DNA from: Acidimicrobiales bacterium | GTDB lineage: Bacteria > Actinomycetota > Acidimicrobiia > Acidimicrobiales > SHLQ01 | DNA: 64,000 nucleotides | Direction: 5' to 3' | Assembly (NCBI GenBank): GCA_020629375.1 | Contig: JAHDDK010000013.1 | Coordinates: 1-64,000 of the forward strand | Shown here: positions 21,012 to 29,019 of the stretch, piece after piece | Position numbering within the stretch: the first letter of the stretch is position 1 | Layout: each line of letters begins with the position of its first letter | The notes under the pieces: generated by a model | The model's input: the letters and a program-made list of their open reading frames with translations, nothing else | Database searches by the model: none | Told to the model about the DNA's origin: nothing | Position numbers and translations under genes: made by a program

Positions 21012-21052
21012 TTGGACAAATGTTCAGTTCGTGCTTGGACGATCGTTCAGTT
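21012..21052. promoter_or_regulatory. Two tandem operator-like 18-mers, 23 bp apart, each an imperfect palindrome
   Basis: TTGGACAAATGTTCAGTT (21012-21029) and TTGGACGATCGTTCAGTT (21035-21052), 14/18 identical, cores TGGAC(A/G)A(A/T)(T/C)GTTCA. Confidence 0.7.
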
Positions 21053-21070
21053 TCTGGCAAGCTGACGCCC

Positions 21071-22183
21071 ATGAATCGCATCACGCTGAGCCCCCGGATT
21101 CGAAAGACGCCGTACTTCAAATCGATCGTCGCTGCCGGCCTGACGGACATCTCCGTCTACAACAAGATGGTCATGCCGACCTCCTACGGCGACCTGCAGG
21201 CCGAGTACCGCCGGCTCATCGAAGGCGTCGCAATCTGGGACGTTTCGGTCGAGCGGCAGGTCGAGATCGTCGGTCCGGATGCCCACGCCTGCGCCCAGTA
21301 CCTGACCGCCCGCGACCTCACCAACATGAAGGAAGGCCAGGGCAAGTACGTGGCCATGTGCGACCACGAAGGTCGCATCCTCAACGATCCGGTGCTCATG
21401 AAGCTCTCCGGTGATCGCTACTGGTTCTCCCTCGCCGACAACGACATGCTGCTCTGGTGCCGGGCGATCGCAGCCGAGAAGGGTTTCGACGTCACGGTGC
21501 ACGAGCCGGACGTGTCGCCGCTCGCCGTGCAGGGGCCCAAGGCCGAGGATCTCATCGCCGAACTCTTTGGCGAGGACGTCCGGGCGCTGAAGTACTTCTG
21601 GTTCGTCGAGACCGAACTGGATGGCATCCCGCTGGTGTTGTGTCGCAGTGGATGGAGCAAGCAGGGCGGCTTCGAGCTGTTCCTGCAGGACGGCAGCCGC
21701 GGCGACGAGCTCTACGGCAAGGTGATGGTCGCCGGCGAGAAGTACGAGATCGGACCGGGCGCCCCCAACCACGTGGAGCGGGTCGAAAGCGGCCTGCTCT
21801 CCTGGGGTGGCGACACGACGCCGGATTCGAACCCGCTCGAGGCGGGAATGGCCCGCTACGTCGACATCGACTGCGAGCCCGACTACATCGGGAAGGCTGC
21901 GCTCCAGGACGTCATGGCCAACGGCGGCCCGGAACGGCTCTTCGTCGGCCTGACGATCGAATCCGACATCGCCGACAGCTGGCCCCTGCCCGAGCGCACG
22001 CCGGTTCGGCAGAACGGTGAGGTCGTCGGCACCATGAGCGCCGTCGTCTTCTCCCATCGCCTCCAGCAGACGATCGGTCTTGCGCAGGTCAATCGGACGG
22101 TCGTCGAAGCCGGTGAGTCGGTCGAGGTCGAAGGCCCCGGTGGCCGCAACGTGGCGACGATCACCGAGCTCCCCTTCATCTGA
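21071..22183 (+). CDS. dmdA-like: DmdA-like dimethylsulfoniopropionate demethylase / GcvT-family aminomethyltransferase
   Basis: RRTPYF-type N-terminus, VSVERQVEIVGPDA, DVSPLAVQGPKAEDLI, RSGWSKQGGFELFL, GPGAPNHVERVESGLLSWGGD, C-terminal ITELPFI; layout matches SAR11 DmdA as I recall it. Confidence 0.75.
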   Translation: MNRITLSPRIRKTPYFKSIVAAGLTDISVYNKMVMPTSYGDLQAEYRRLIEGVAIWDVSVERQVEIVGPDAHACAQYLTARDLTNMKEGQGKYVAMCDHEGRILNDPVLMKLSGDRYWFSLADNDMLLWCRAIAAEKGFDVTVHEPDVSPLAVQGPKAEDLIAELFGEDVRALKYFWFVETELDGIPLVLCRSGWSKQGGFELFLQDGSRGDELYGKVMVAGEKYEIGPGAPNHVERVESGLLSWGGDTTPDSNPLEAGMARYVDIDCEPDYIGKAALQDVMANGGPERLFVGLTIESDIADSWPLPERTPVRQNGEVVGTMSAVVFSHRLQQTIGLAQVNRTVVEAGESVEVEGPGGRNVATITELPFI

Positions 22184-23072
22184 CGGCGGCTGCCGCCTGT
22201 CGGGCGGTGGCGTTGACCACCAGGTAGACACCGCTGAGTACGAGCAGTGCGCCGAGCCCCTCGACGGCGCCGAGCCGTTCGTCGCGGAACAACCAGCCGA
22301 AGAAGACGCCGAACAACGGGATGAGATAGGCGGTCGACGCCGCCTGGGTCGGCGTCGCCATCTTCACGATCAGCGCCATGAGCGAGAACGTGATCGCGTT
22401 GGCGGGGATGGCGTTGTACAACAGCGGGACGAGCAGCCCCAAGGACCAGTCGGTCTCGGCGGTGCCCTCCACCACCAACGCGAATGGCAGGAGCACGGCA
22501 GCGGACATGTACAGCTGGACGCCGACGAGGACGCCGGGCGACACCCGGGAGAAGTCCTTCCACTTCATGTGGACCGTCCCGTACGCCCAGGCGAGCGCAG
22601 ACAGAACCAGCGAGACCACGCCGAGCGCTCCGGCTTCGCCCGACAGCGTTGGCGCAGCCAGCACAGCCGTTCCGGCGAACCCGATGAGCAGCCCGACCTG
22701 GCCCGACTGCGTGGTCCGGCTTCGCAGCAGGGCCCACGAGAGCACGGCGGTGAAGAGCGGCATCGTGCTGGCCATGAGCGACGCCAGACCTGCCGGGACG
22801 CGGCTGACGCCGAACACGAGCAGGGCGCTGGACACGGTCGTGATGGCAAAGGAGACGACGAAGATGTTGCCCAGGTCGTCGCGTCGGCGTGGCAGCCGTT
22901 CGCCGCGAATGAGGGCGAGCGCAAGCAGGAACGTCCCGCCGATCACGGTGCGCATGGCGGCGAGCAGGATCGGCGTCGTGTGATCGAGCGTGAACTTCAG
23001 CACCGTGAAGTTGCCCCCGATCAGCGCCGCCGTGAGGACGATGAGGCCGAGAACCTTCTGTTGGTGCGTCAC
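22176..23072 (-). CDS. EamA/DMT-superfamily transporter
   Basis: Ten hydrophobic segments and duplicated EamA layout; GTG start overlaps PhyH stop. Longer ORF to 23936 is an out-of-frame extension. Confidence 0.85.
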   Translation of the reverse strand: MTHQQKVLGLIVLTAALIGGNFTVLKFTLDHTTPILLAAMRTVIGGTFLLALALIRGERLPRRRDDLGNIFVVSFAITTVSSALLVFGVSRVPAGLASLMASTMPLFTAVLSWALLRSRTTQSGQVGLLIGFAGTAVLAAPTLSGEAGALGVVSLVLSALAWAYGTVHMKWKDFSRVSPGVLVGVQLYMSAAVLLPFALVVEGTAETDWSLGLLVPLLYNAIPANAITFSLMALIVKMATPTQAASTAYLIPLFGVFFGWLFRDERLGAVEGLGALLVLSGVYLVVNATARQAAAAVR

Positions 23073-23977
23073 CTCAGCTCGCCGACGGTGTCGTCTCCGG
23101 CGGCGGCGACAGCACACGTGGGGTCGTCCGTCATGCCGTAGGACGCCCACGGCTTGAAACCGAGCAGCGCAAGGTACTCGTCGTCGAGTTCGGCCTTCAC
23201 GTCGGAACGAAGACCGTGGACCCCGTTCGTGAGCTGGCGGATCATTGGGCCGCAGAAGTACGTGGTGAGACCGACACGTGGCCCATCCGAGGTGTTCTTG
23301 CCCGATGCGTGCCAGGTACGGCCGTCCCAAGCGACGATCGATCCAGCGGGTCCCTCGACCTGATGCGCCGCATGGCTCGTGGACGGGTCCGGACTCACCC
23401 CCGAGAGGTGGCTTCCGGGAACGAGCCGTGTTGCGCCGTTGTCCGTCGTGAAATCGGTGAGCATCCACATGATGTTCAGGATCAGCGGCCCGATGATGGG
23501 GGTCGTGGCTGGTTCGGGTGGGCCGGTCGGCACGGTCGAGCGGGTGAGGTCGCCTTGGCGGACGAGTGCTTCGCCGGGACGCACGGGCGGCGGCATCCAC
23601 CACTGATCGGCATGCAGCGGCATCTCCATGTTGCCCGGGTACGTGATGTGTGCGTCGAGCGAGGAGAGCAGATGCGACTCGCCGAGCACGTGCGTGGCGA
23701 GCCGCTGTGCCGCCGGATGTACGGGCAGTTCGCGGATGGCGGCGCCCTTGTTGATGAGGGTGTAGACCCACTGGTTGACGTCGTCGCCGTCGGCCTCTGC
23801 CGGATAGCCGTGGTCGAGCGCTCGGGCCCGCTCCGCGGCGGCCTGTTGGAGCACCCGAGTGCGAAGTGCGTCGGCATCGTCGGGCGTCAAGACGTCGGTG
23901 AGGATGCAGTAGCCGGCTCGATCGAGATCGGCGCACGCACGGGCGACGTCGGCGGTGGGATTAGCGCGATTCACCAT
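23069..23977 (-). CDS. Phytanoyl-CoA dioxygenase (PhyH) family oxygenase
   Basis: PLHADQWW (HxD) ... GATRLVPGSH ... PAGSIVAWDGRTWHASGKN (distal His). Confidence 0.88.
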   Translation of the reverse strand: MVNRANPTADVARACADLDRAGYCILTDVLTPDDADALRTRVLQQAAAERARALDHGYPAEADGDDVNQWVYTLINKGAAIRELPVHPAAQRLATHVLGESHLLSSLDAHITYPGNMEMPLHADQWWMPPPVRPGEALVRQGDLTRSTVPTGPPEPATTPIIGPLILNIMWMLTDFTTDNGATRLVPGSHLSGVSPDPSTSHAAHQVEGPAGSIVAWDGRTWHASGKNTSDGPRVGLTTYFCGPMIRQLTNGVHGLRSDVKAELDDEYLALLGFKPWASYGMTDDPTCAVAAAGDDTVGELR

Positions 23978-23982
23978 GGCTG

Positions 23983-24609
23983 TTACTTGATCCGTTCGAA
24001 GAGGTAGGCGAAGGGCGACTTGGTGTAGCCGATGCCCCGCCCGAGTTCGTGCAAGGAATCGACGGTGATCTCGACGGGCTTTCGTGGCCACAGATACCCG
24101 TCGAGGTTCGTTCGCTCGACCCGGTATTCGCCGTTGCGAGCTGTGACGACGCCGGCCAGCACATACCGCTCGTCGAGCGAAGACATGGCCACGTCGCCAT
24201 GGCTCGGATGCACCAAGAGCGTGCCACCGATCTTGAGGCGATCGGTGCAGTGCTCCGACACGAAGCCGGCGTAGAGCGAGATGAGCAGATCGAAGGTCGT
24301 CTTCTTCGGAAGCTTGAGCGCAGCCGTGTAGTCGGCGTGCAGGAACGAGAACGAGGCGTCGGGAACATCGCCGTGTTCGGCGATGAGTTCGCGGACGCCG
24401 TCCTCATCGGCGAAGAATGCGGCCGCCCGCTTGTCCGTGTCCACGTACACCACCTCGGGGAGCACGAATGAGGCGGCGATGTCGACGAATGAGCCGGGAT
24501 ACAGCGCAGACTCTGCGGCCGTCGCATCGACCACGGCCGTGAAGAGGCGCTGTCGGTCACCCGGGTGCCGGTCCTGTTCCGCCCAGAGCTTCTTCGTCTT
24601 TGCCAGCAT
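23983..24609 (-). CDS. Conserved hypothetical protein, possible SAM-methyltransferase-like fold
   Basis: 208-aa frame with GSFVDIAASFVLPEVVYVDTDKRAAAFF...; SD GGGAGG upstream. Confidence 0.6.
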   Translation of the reverse strand: MLAKTKKLWAEQDRHPGDRQRLFTAVVDATAAESALYPGSFVDIAASFVLPEVVYVDTDKRAAAFFADEDGVRELIAEHGDVPDASFSFLHADYTAALKLPKKTTFDLLISLYAGFVSEHCTDRLKIGGTLLVHPSHGDVAMSSLDERYVLAGVVTARNGEYRVERTNLDGYLWPRKPVEITVDSLHELGRGIGYTKSPFAYLFERIK

Positions 24610-24647
24610 GCGAGCCTCCCGAGTCGACTGTACCGATCGTTCGGCGG

Positions 24648-25448
24648 TCAGGCCGTGGCGAGGAAATCGAGGATGCTGCGGGTGAATCGGTCGGGGTCCT
24701 CAAGCAGGCCGAGGTGCTGGAGGTCGGCGACGATGTCCAGGTGCGAGTTTCGGATCTCCGCGCAGATTGTCTCGCTCATCACCGGGGTTGATCCAGAGTC
24801 GTTTTCGCAGGTCATCACCAGTGTCGGATGCGTCAGCGCCGGGTCCGGTTCGATCAGTTCTGTGACGCCGTTGGCCAGGACCCAGCGAGCAGCCGCGTAC
24901 TGGTGCAGGTCGTTTGCCAGAACGACCTCTCGAACCCAGTCGACGACGGCGCTGTTCGCGTGTCGGAAGCCGGGTGTGAACCACCGCTCGAGGGTGGCAT
25001 CGATCGTGGCCGCGGGCCCTCCGGCTGCGCTGTCGATCGCTCGCTGCTCGACGAGGCGCTGTGCCTCCGCGCCGCGGGCATGCGGTGAATTGAGGATGCA
25101 CAGCGAGGCGACCCGGTCCGGGTGGTCGATGGCGACACGACGGTTGATCATGCCGCCGAGCGAGAAACCGACGAGGTGCGCCTGGTCGATCGCAAGCTCG
25201 GTGAGGAGGTCGACGAGCTGAGCGCCGAAGGTGGTCAACGAGAGATCGGCGGGTTGCGGTCCGCTCTGGCCGTGGCCGAGGAGGTCGTATCGCAGCACGT
25301 CGTGTTTCTCCGCCAGCGCTGGCACGTGGCGGTCCCACGTCGCCATCGAAAGGCCGAGTCCATGAATGAGGACGACGGGTGTGGTTCCCGTCGTCCCGCT
25401 TCGGGACCAGTGTGTTCCGGCGTTCGTCGTGCCAGTCGTCGTGTGCAT
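24648..25448 (-). CDS. Alpha/beta hydrolase
   Basis: VVLIHGLGLSMATWDRH, LVGFSLGGMI nucleophile elbow, C-terminal LQHLGLLEDPDRF His. Confidence 0.88.
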   Translation of the reverse strand: MHTTTGTTNAGTHWSRSGTTGTTPVVLIHGLGLSMATWDRHVPALAEKHDVLRYDLLGHGQSGPQPADLSLTTFGAQLVDLLTELAIDQAHLVGFSLGGMINRRVAIDHPDRVASLCILNSPHARGAEAQRLVEQRAIDSAAGGPAATIDATLERWFTPGFRHANSAVVDWVREVVLANDLHQYAAARWVLANGVTELIEPDPALTHPTLVMTCENDSGSTPVMSETICAEIRNSHLDIVADLQHLGLLEDPDRFTRSILDFLATA

Positions 25449-25544
25449 GTGGCCTCCGCCGGCGAGCCTTGCAGGAGGGAACCACGCCATGCCACTTCGG
25501 ACGCGCTCGTGTGGCCGGGAGGTCCCGGCCACACGAGTCAGTCC

Positions 25545-28286
25545 TCAGCCGCAGTCGGTGATGATGCGGATGCCGTCGACGTTTCGATCGGCTCGGAGGT
25601 TCATCCAGAGCGATGTGCCCTCGGATGAGCGGGTCAACCGGAAGCGGTCGTGGCGTTCGGCCCCATCGCCGTCGTAGTCGACCCCGGCGACCGCAAGATC
25701 AGCGCTGCGTCCGAGCTGTCGATTGCGGACGATCACACCGAGCACCTCTGCGTCACCGAAGCTGACGGTGCCACGGATGCGTCGACGGTCGGAGTCTGCG
25801 TGGACGTACCAGGAGCAGACATCCGTGCCTGCGGCGATGAACGCCCGGTCCTTCGCCCGGCCGTTGAACCAGCCGTCCTCGGTCCGATCGACCCGAAGCC
25901 GACTGTCGAGCGTCGTCGGGCCGGCCTCTTGGACGACGTTCAGGTGCCGACCCTCGTGCGGGCCGCCATCGAGCAGCGAGACCGGTTCGATCAGCCGAGC
26001 GTGGCCGGAGACCGTCGGAGCAGTGTTCTGCGGGTCCTGGTTGGGATCGCCGGGGTCTTCCGAGTCGTCGACGTCCACGAGCACGAGCAGCGTCGCTGAG
26101 CGAGCCGCAAGCGCAAGCGGCTCTTCCGCGTCGCCGAGCGTGACGGTGCCGGACTGACGGATATCCATGTCGGTCGCAGCAGACCAGTCCCAACGCTCGG
26201 CGTCGCCTGTCGCACCGACGAGGGTGAGTGGGACGTTCTGGTCCGTTCGAGCCTTGTTGATGATGAGGACGGTGAGCGCACCGTCGGTCGAGCGGGTGGC
26301 CGCATGGACGGACACGGCGCCTTCGTCGCTGGATGTGGCGAACTGGGCCTGATCGCCGAATCGTGCACCGTTGCCGTCGTAGTTCCGGAAGAGCCGGAAG
26401 GCATCGATGACCGGTCGATCTGCCCATTCGGCGGGCGTCAACCCCGTCCACTCTGCCCAGGGGTCCCAGATCGTGGCCACATCCAGCCCTTCTCGACCGA
26501 AGATGCCGAGTGCGTCCGCCTGGGCGAGGCCGCCGGCAATCGTGTCGTTGCCACCGAAGTTGTATTCGGTGATCGCCAGCCCGGTGCCGGGATAGTGCTG
26601 ATCGATCAGTGTCTGCATGCGAGGGATGACGGCCGACCCGTTCCCCAACGTGAAGTCACGGGTGACCCACCAGTCCTGCGGGGCGTAGGTCGGGTCCCAC
26701 AGGTTCCGAGTGGACTCGAGCCGCAGGTCATCGGTGCCGCCGCCGTACACACGATCGTCGTAGAAGTTGATCGCCAGCTTGTCGAGCAACCGCTCCCCTG
26801 CGGCCTCGCTCGCGTCTGCCATGCCTCGGAGGTATTCGGCGGTGAAGGTGGGAACATCGCCGGGGCGGAGCCCGGCCTCGACCTCGTCGCCCGTGACGTA
26901 GTAGCTCCAGCCGCTCCAGAGGACCGGACCGATCACGTTTGCGGTGGGGTCGATTGCCTTCACGGCGCTCGCCCAGGTCTGGTTTCGGTCGATTAGTTCG
27001 TCGCGGCCGATGGGGTCCGGCCGGACGTCGGCATGCGTTCCGTACCAGAGGCCCGGTTCGTTGCCGAGCGCATAGGATTCCACACCACCGGCTGCAGCCG
27101 TGCCGTGCTGATCGACGAGTTCTCGCACCCAATCGGCTGCGAACCGTTCGTCGACAGCGACGCTCGTGAGCGTCGGATCCGCTCCACCGGCAACGCGTTC
27201 GCCGGCGATGAAGCCGTTTCCGCACTGCACGGCCGTATCGAGATAGTGGGGTTCGGATGCGTCCTGTCCATCGACTCGATGCGTCGCGCCGAGCGCGTCG
27301 TTCGTCGGAAAGCTGCAGGTACCGGATTCGTCCTTCGCCACCCAGCCGAGCATCGGCAGCGTCAGGATGGTGTCCGTGCCGTCGGCCTGGTTGGCCTCCT
27401 CGAACCGGTGATCGGCGCCGGGGTCGTGGTCCGGAGAGTTCATGAAGAACCAGTCGTTGCCGAGGTTCGTCGCTCCGATCGTGTGATTGAAGCGTTCCGT
27501 GCTGTTGCCGCCCCAGCGGTTCACGGGAACATCGAGTTCCTCGCGAACCTCGTCCGTCACGAAGTTCATGCCGTAGATGTCGTCGCTGATGGCGTGGGGA
27601 AACGTGATCGTGCTCACGGACGACTCGCCGGTGGCGGGGTCGACCACGGTGCGATTGAGCACGCCACCGGTCAGGTCGACGGTCAGCGCCGGGCCGTCCT
27701 GTGCGGGAGGCGGAGCGCCTTCGACGATTCGGACGTTGTCGATGTGGAACGTGACACGGGTGTCTGCGCTGAGATTGTCGAACCAGACGCCGCTCATGGT
27801 TGCCGGGCCGCCGAGGTCGACGAGCGGGATCGATACCGTCGTCCACTCGTTCGGCAGAGGCGTGACCGGAACCGACGCGAGGTCGAGACCGGATGACAGC
27901 AGACGAGCGCCGATCTCGCTGGCGGAGCCACCCCCGTGGACCTCGAACTCGAGCCGACCGGTGAGGGGCAGCGCATGGCTGCTGTTGCTTCCGATGTAGA
28001 ACGCTTCCCACGGCCCGGCATCGACCGCTGCGGCGACGCTGCCACTGGCCACTTCGGCGGTGCTCGTGGTGTCGACCTGCGCCCAGGACCAGTCGCCGAA
28101 GTCGTCGGCGATCTGGTCGTCGAAGAGCGTCCAGGTGTCGCCGGGAGCCGCGGCGGCGGGACCCGCCACGCGAAGCAGGAGCGTCGCGACGACGGCGAAC
28201 ACGGCAAAGACGCCGACCACCACACGCCGACGTGGTCCCGGCTCGGCGAGCTGGTCGAACGGTTCAGATTCCAGTTGGCTACTCAT
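25545..28286 (-). CDS. Glycoside hydrolase family 44-like (endoglucanase/xyloglucanase) secreted or membrane-anchored enzyme with N-terminal CBM-like domain
   Basis: IYGMNFVTDEV...VNRWGGNSTERFNHTIGATNLGNDWFFMN, YALGNEPGLWYGTHADVRPDPIGRDELIDRNQTWASAVKAIDPTANVIGPVLWSGW, LAITEYNFGG. N-terminal signal/TM segment. Confidence 0.82.
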   Translation of the reverse strand: MSSQLESEPFDQLAEPGPRRRVVVGVFAVFAVVATLLLRVAGPAAAAPGDTWTLFDDQIADDFGDWSWAQVDTTSTAEVASGSVAAAVDAGPWEAFYIGSNSSHALPLTGRLEFEVHGGGSASEIGARLLSSGLDLASVPVTPLPNEWTTVSIPLVDLGGPATMSGVWFDNLSADTRVTFHIDNVRIVEGAPPPAQDGPALTVDLTGGVLNRTVVDPATGESSVSTITFPHAISDDIYGMNFVTDEVREELDVPVNRWGGNSTERFNHTIGATNLGNDWFFMNSPDHDPGADHRFEEANQADGTDTILTLPMLGWVAKDESGTCSFPTNDALGATHRVDGQDASEPHYLDTAVQCGNGFIAGERVAGGADPTLTSVAVDERFAADWVRELVDQHGTAAAGGVESYALGNEPGLWYGTHADVRPDPIGRDELIDRNQTWASAVKAIDPTANVIGPVLWSGWSYYVTGDEVEAGLRPGDVPTFTAEYLRGMADASEAAGERLLDKLAINFYDDRVYGGGTDDLRLESTRNLWDPTYAPQDWWVTRDFTLGNGSAVIPRMQTLIDQHYPGTGLAITEYNFGGNDTIAGGLAQADALGIFGREGLDVATIWDPWAEWTGLTPAEWADRPVIDAFRLFRNYDGNGARFGDQAQFATSSDEGAVSVHAATRSTDGALTVLIINKARTDQNVPLTLVGATGDAERWDWSAATDMDIRQSGTVTLGDAEEPLALAARSATLLVLVDVDDSEDPGDPNQDPQNTAPTVSGHARLIEPVSLLDGGPHEGRHLNVVQEAGPTTLDSRLRVDRTEDGWFNGRAKDRAFIAAGTDVCSWYVHADSDRRRIRGTVSFGDAEVLGVIVRNRQLGRSADLAVAGVDYDGDGAERHDRFRLTRSSEGTSLWMNLRADRNVDGIRIITDCG

Positions 28287-28338
28287 GCCTCTGAACGTAC
28301 GAAGACGTCGAGATGGCAACCGGACGCCAACCGGACGA

Positions 28339-28983
28339 TCAGTCGACGTTTCTCAGCCGGACCCCGCGGTGGCGAATGATCTCCACCCACGGATCGCCGT
28401 TCTCGAAGTCCGCCAGCCGCTTGCGGAGCCGCTTGAGCAGTGCGGAGAGCGCATCGTCGCTGACGCCTTCGGCATGTGCGTCGTCCCAGGCGGCTTCGAT
28501 GGCAGCAAGACGAGTCACGATCTCACCCTCGGCGGAGTAGAGGCACTGCAGCAGTCGCAACTGTCGTCCGGAAAGCGGGGGTTCGACCCGCCGGGCGTCG
28601 ACCCACACCGCCGCCGTTTCCGGGTCGATCCAGACGCCGATCAATCTGCCGATCGCTGGGGCGATCGGGGTGGCGAGCGGGTCGCGGAACCGGAGCGTCA
28701 GCGATCCTGCGAGGGCGAGCAACGCACCGTCGTGAATCGGCACGGGATCGGCCCCGAGGGGCTCGCCGTCGAGGAAGGTGCCGTTTCGGCTGTCGAGGTC
28801 GGAAACGAACCATCCCTGGGGCCGGGGCACGAGTTGCAGGTGGTGGCGCGACACGGCCGGAACATCGAGAACGATGGCGGCCTCGCCACCTCGCCCGATG
28901 ATGCACACGTCGTCGATGTCCCACCGCCGTGACGTTCCCTGCGGGTCGTCCGGGTCAACGAGTTCGAGTACCGCTGCGGTCAT
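28339..28983 (-). CDS. FHA domain - winged-helix (OmpR_C-like) transcriptional regulator
   Basis: FHA signature IIGRGGEAAIVLDVPAVSRHHLQLVP...DLDSRNGTFLDGEPL followed by LSGRQLRLLQCLYSAEGEIVTR...LLKRLRKRLADFENGDPWVEIIRHRGVRL wHTH. Confidence 0.85.
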   Translation of the reverse strand: MTAAVLELVDPDDPQGTSRRWDIDDVCIIGRGGEAAIVLDVPAVSRHHLQLVPRPQGWFVSDLDSRNGTFLDGEPLGADPVPIHDGALLALAGSLTLRFRDPLATPIAPAIGRLIGVWIDPETAAVWVDARRVEPPLSGRQLRLLQCLYSAEGEIVTRLAAIEAAWDDAHAEGVSDDALSALLKRLRKRLADFENGDPWVEIIRHRGVRLRNVD

Positions 28984-29019
28984 CGTTTCGATCGTAGTGC
29001 TCGTGGGCCTTTCGGCTGA

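Noticed and set aside
22176-23936. 586-aa EamA fusion ORF
   Set aside because: N-terminal half is the PhyH gene read in another frame; true start is GTG 23072.
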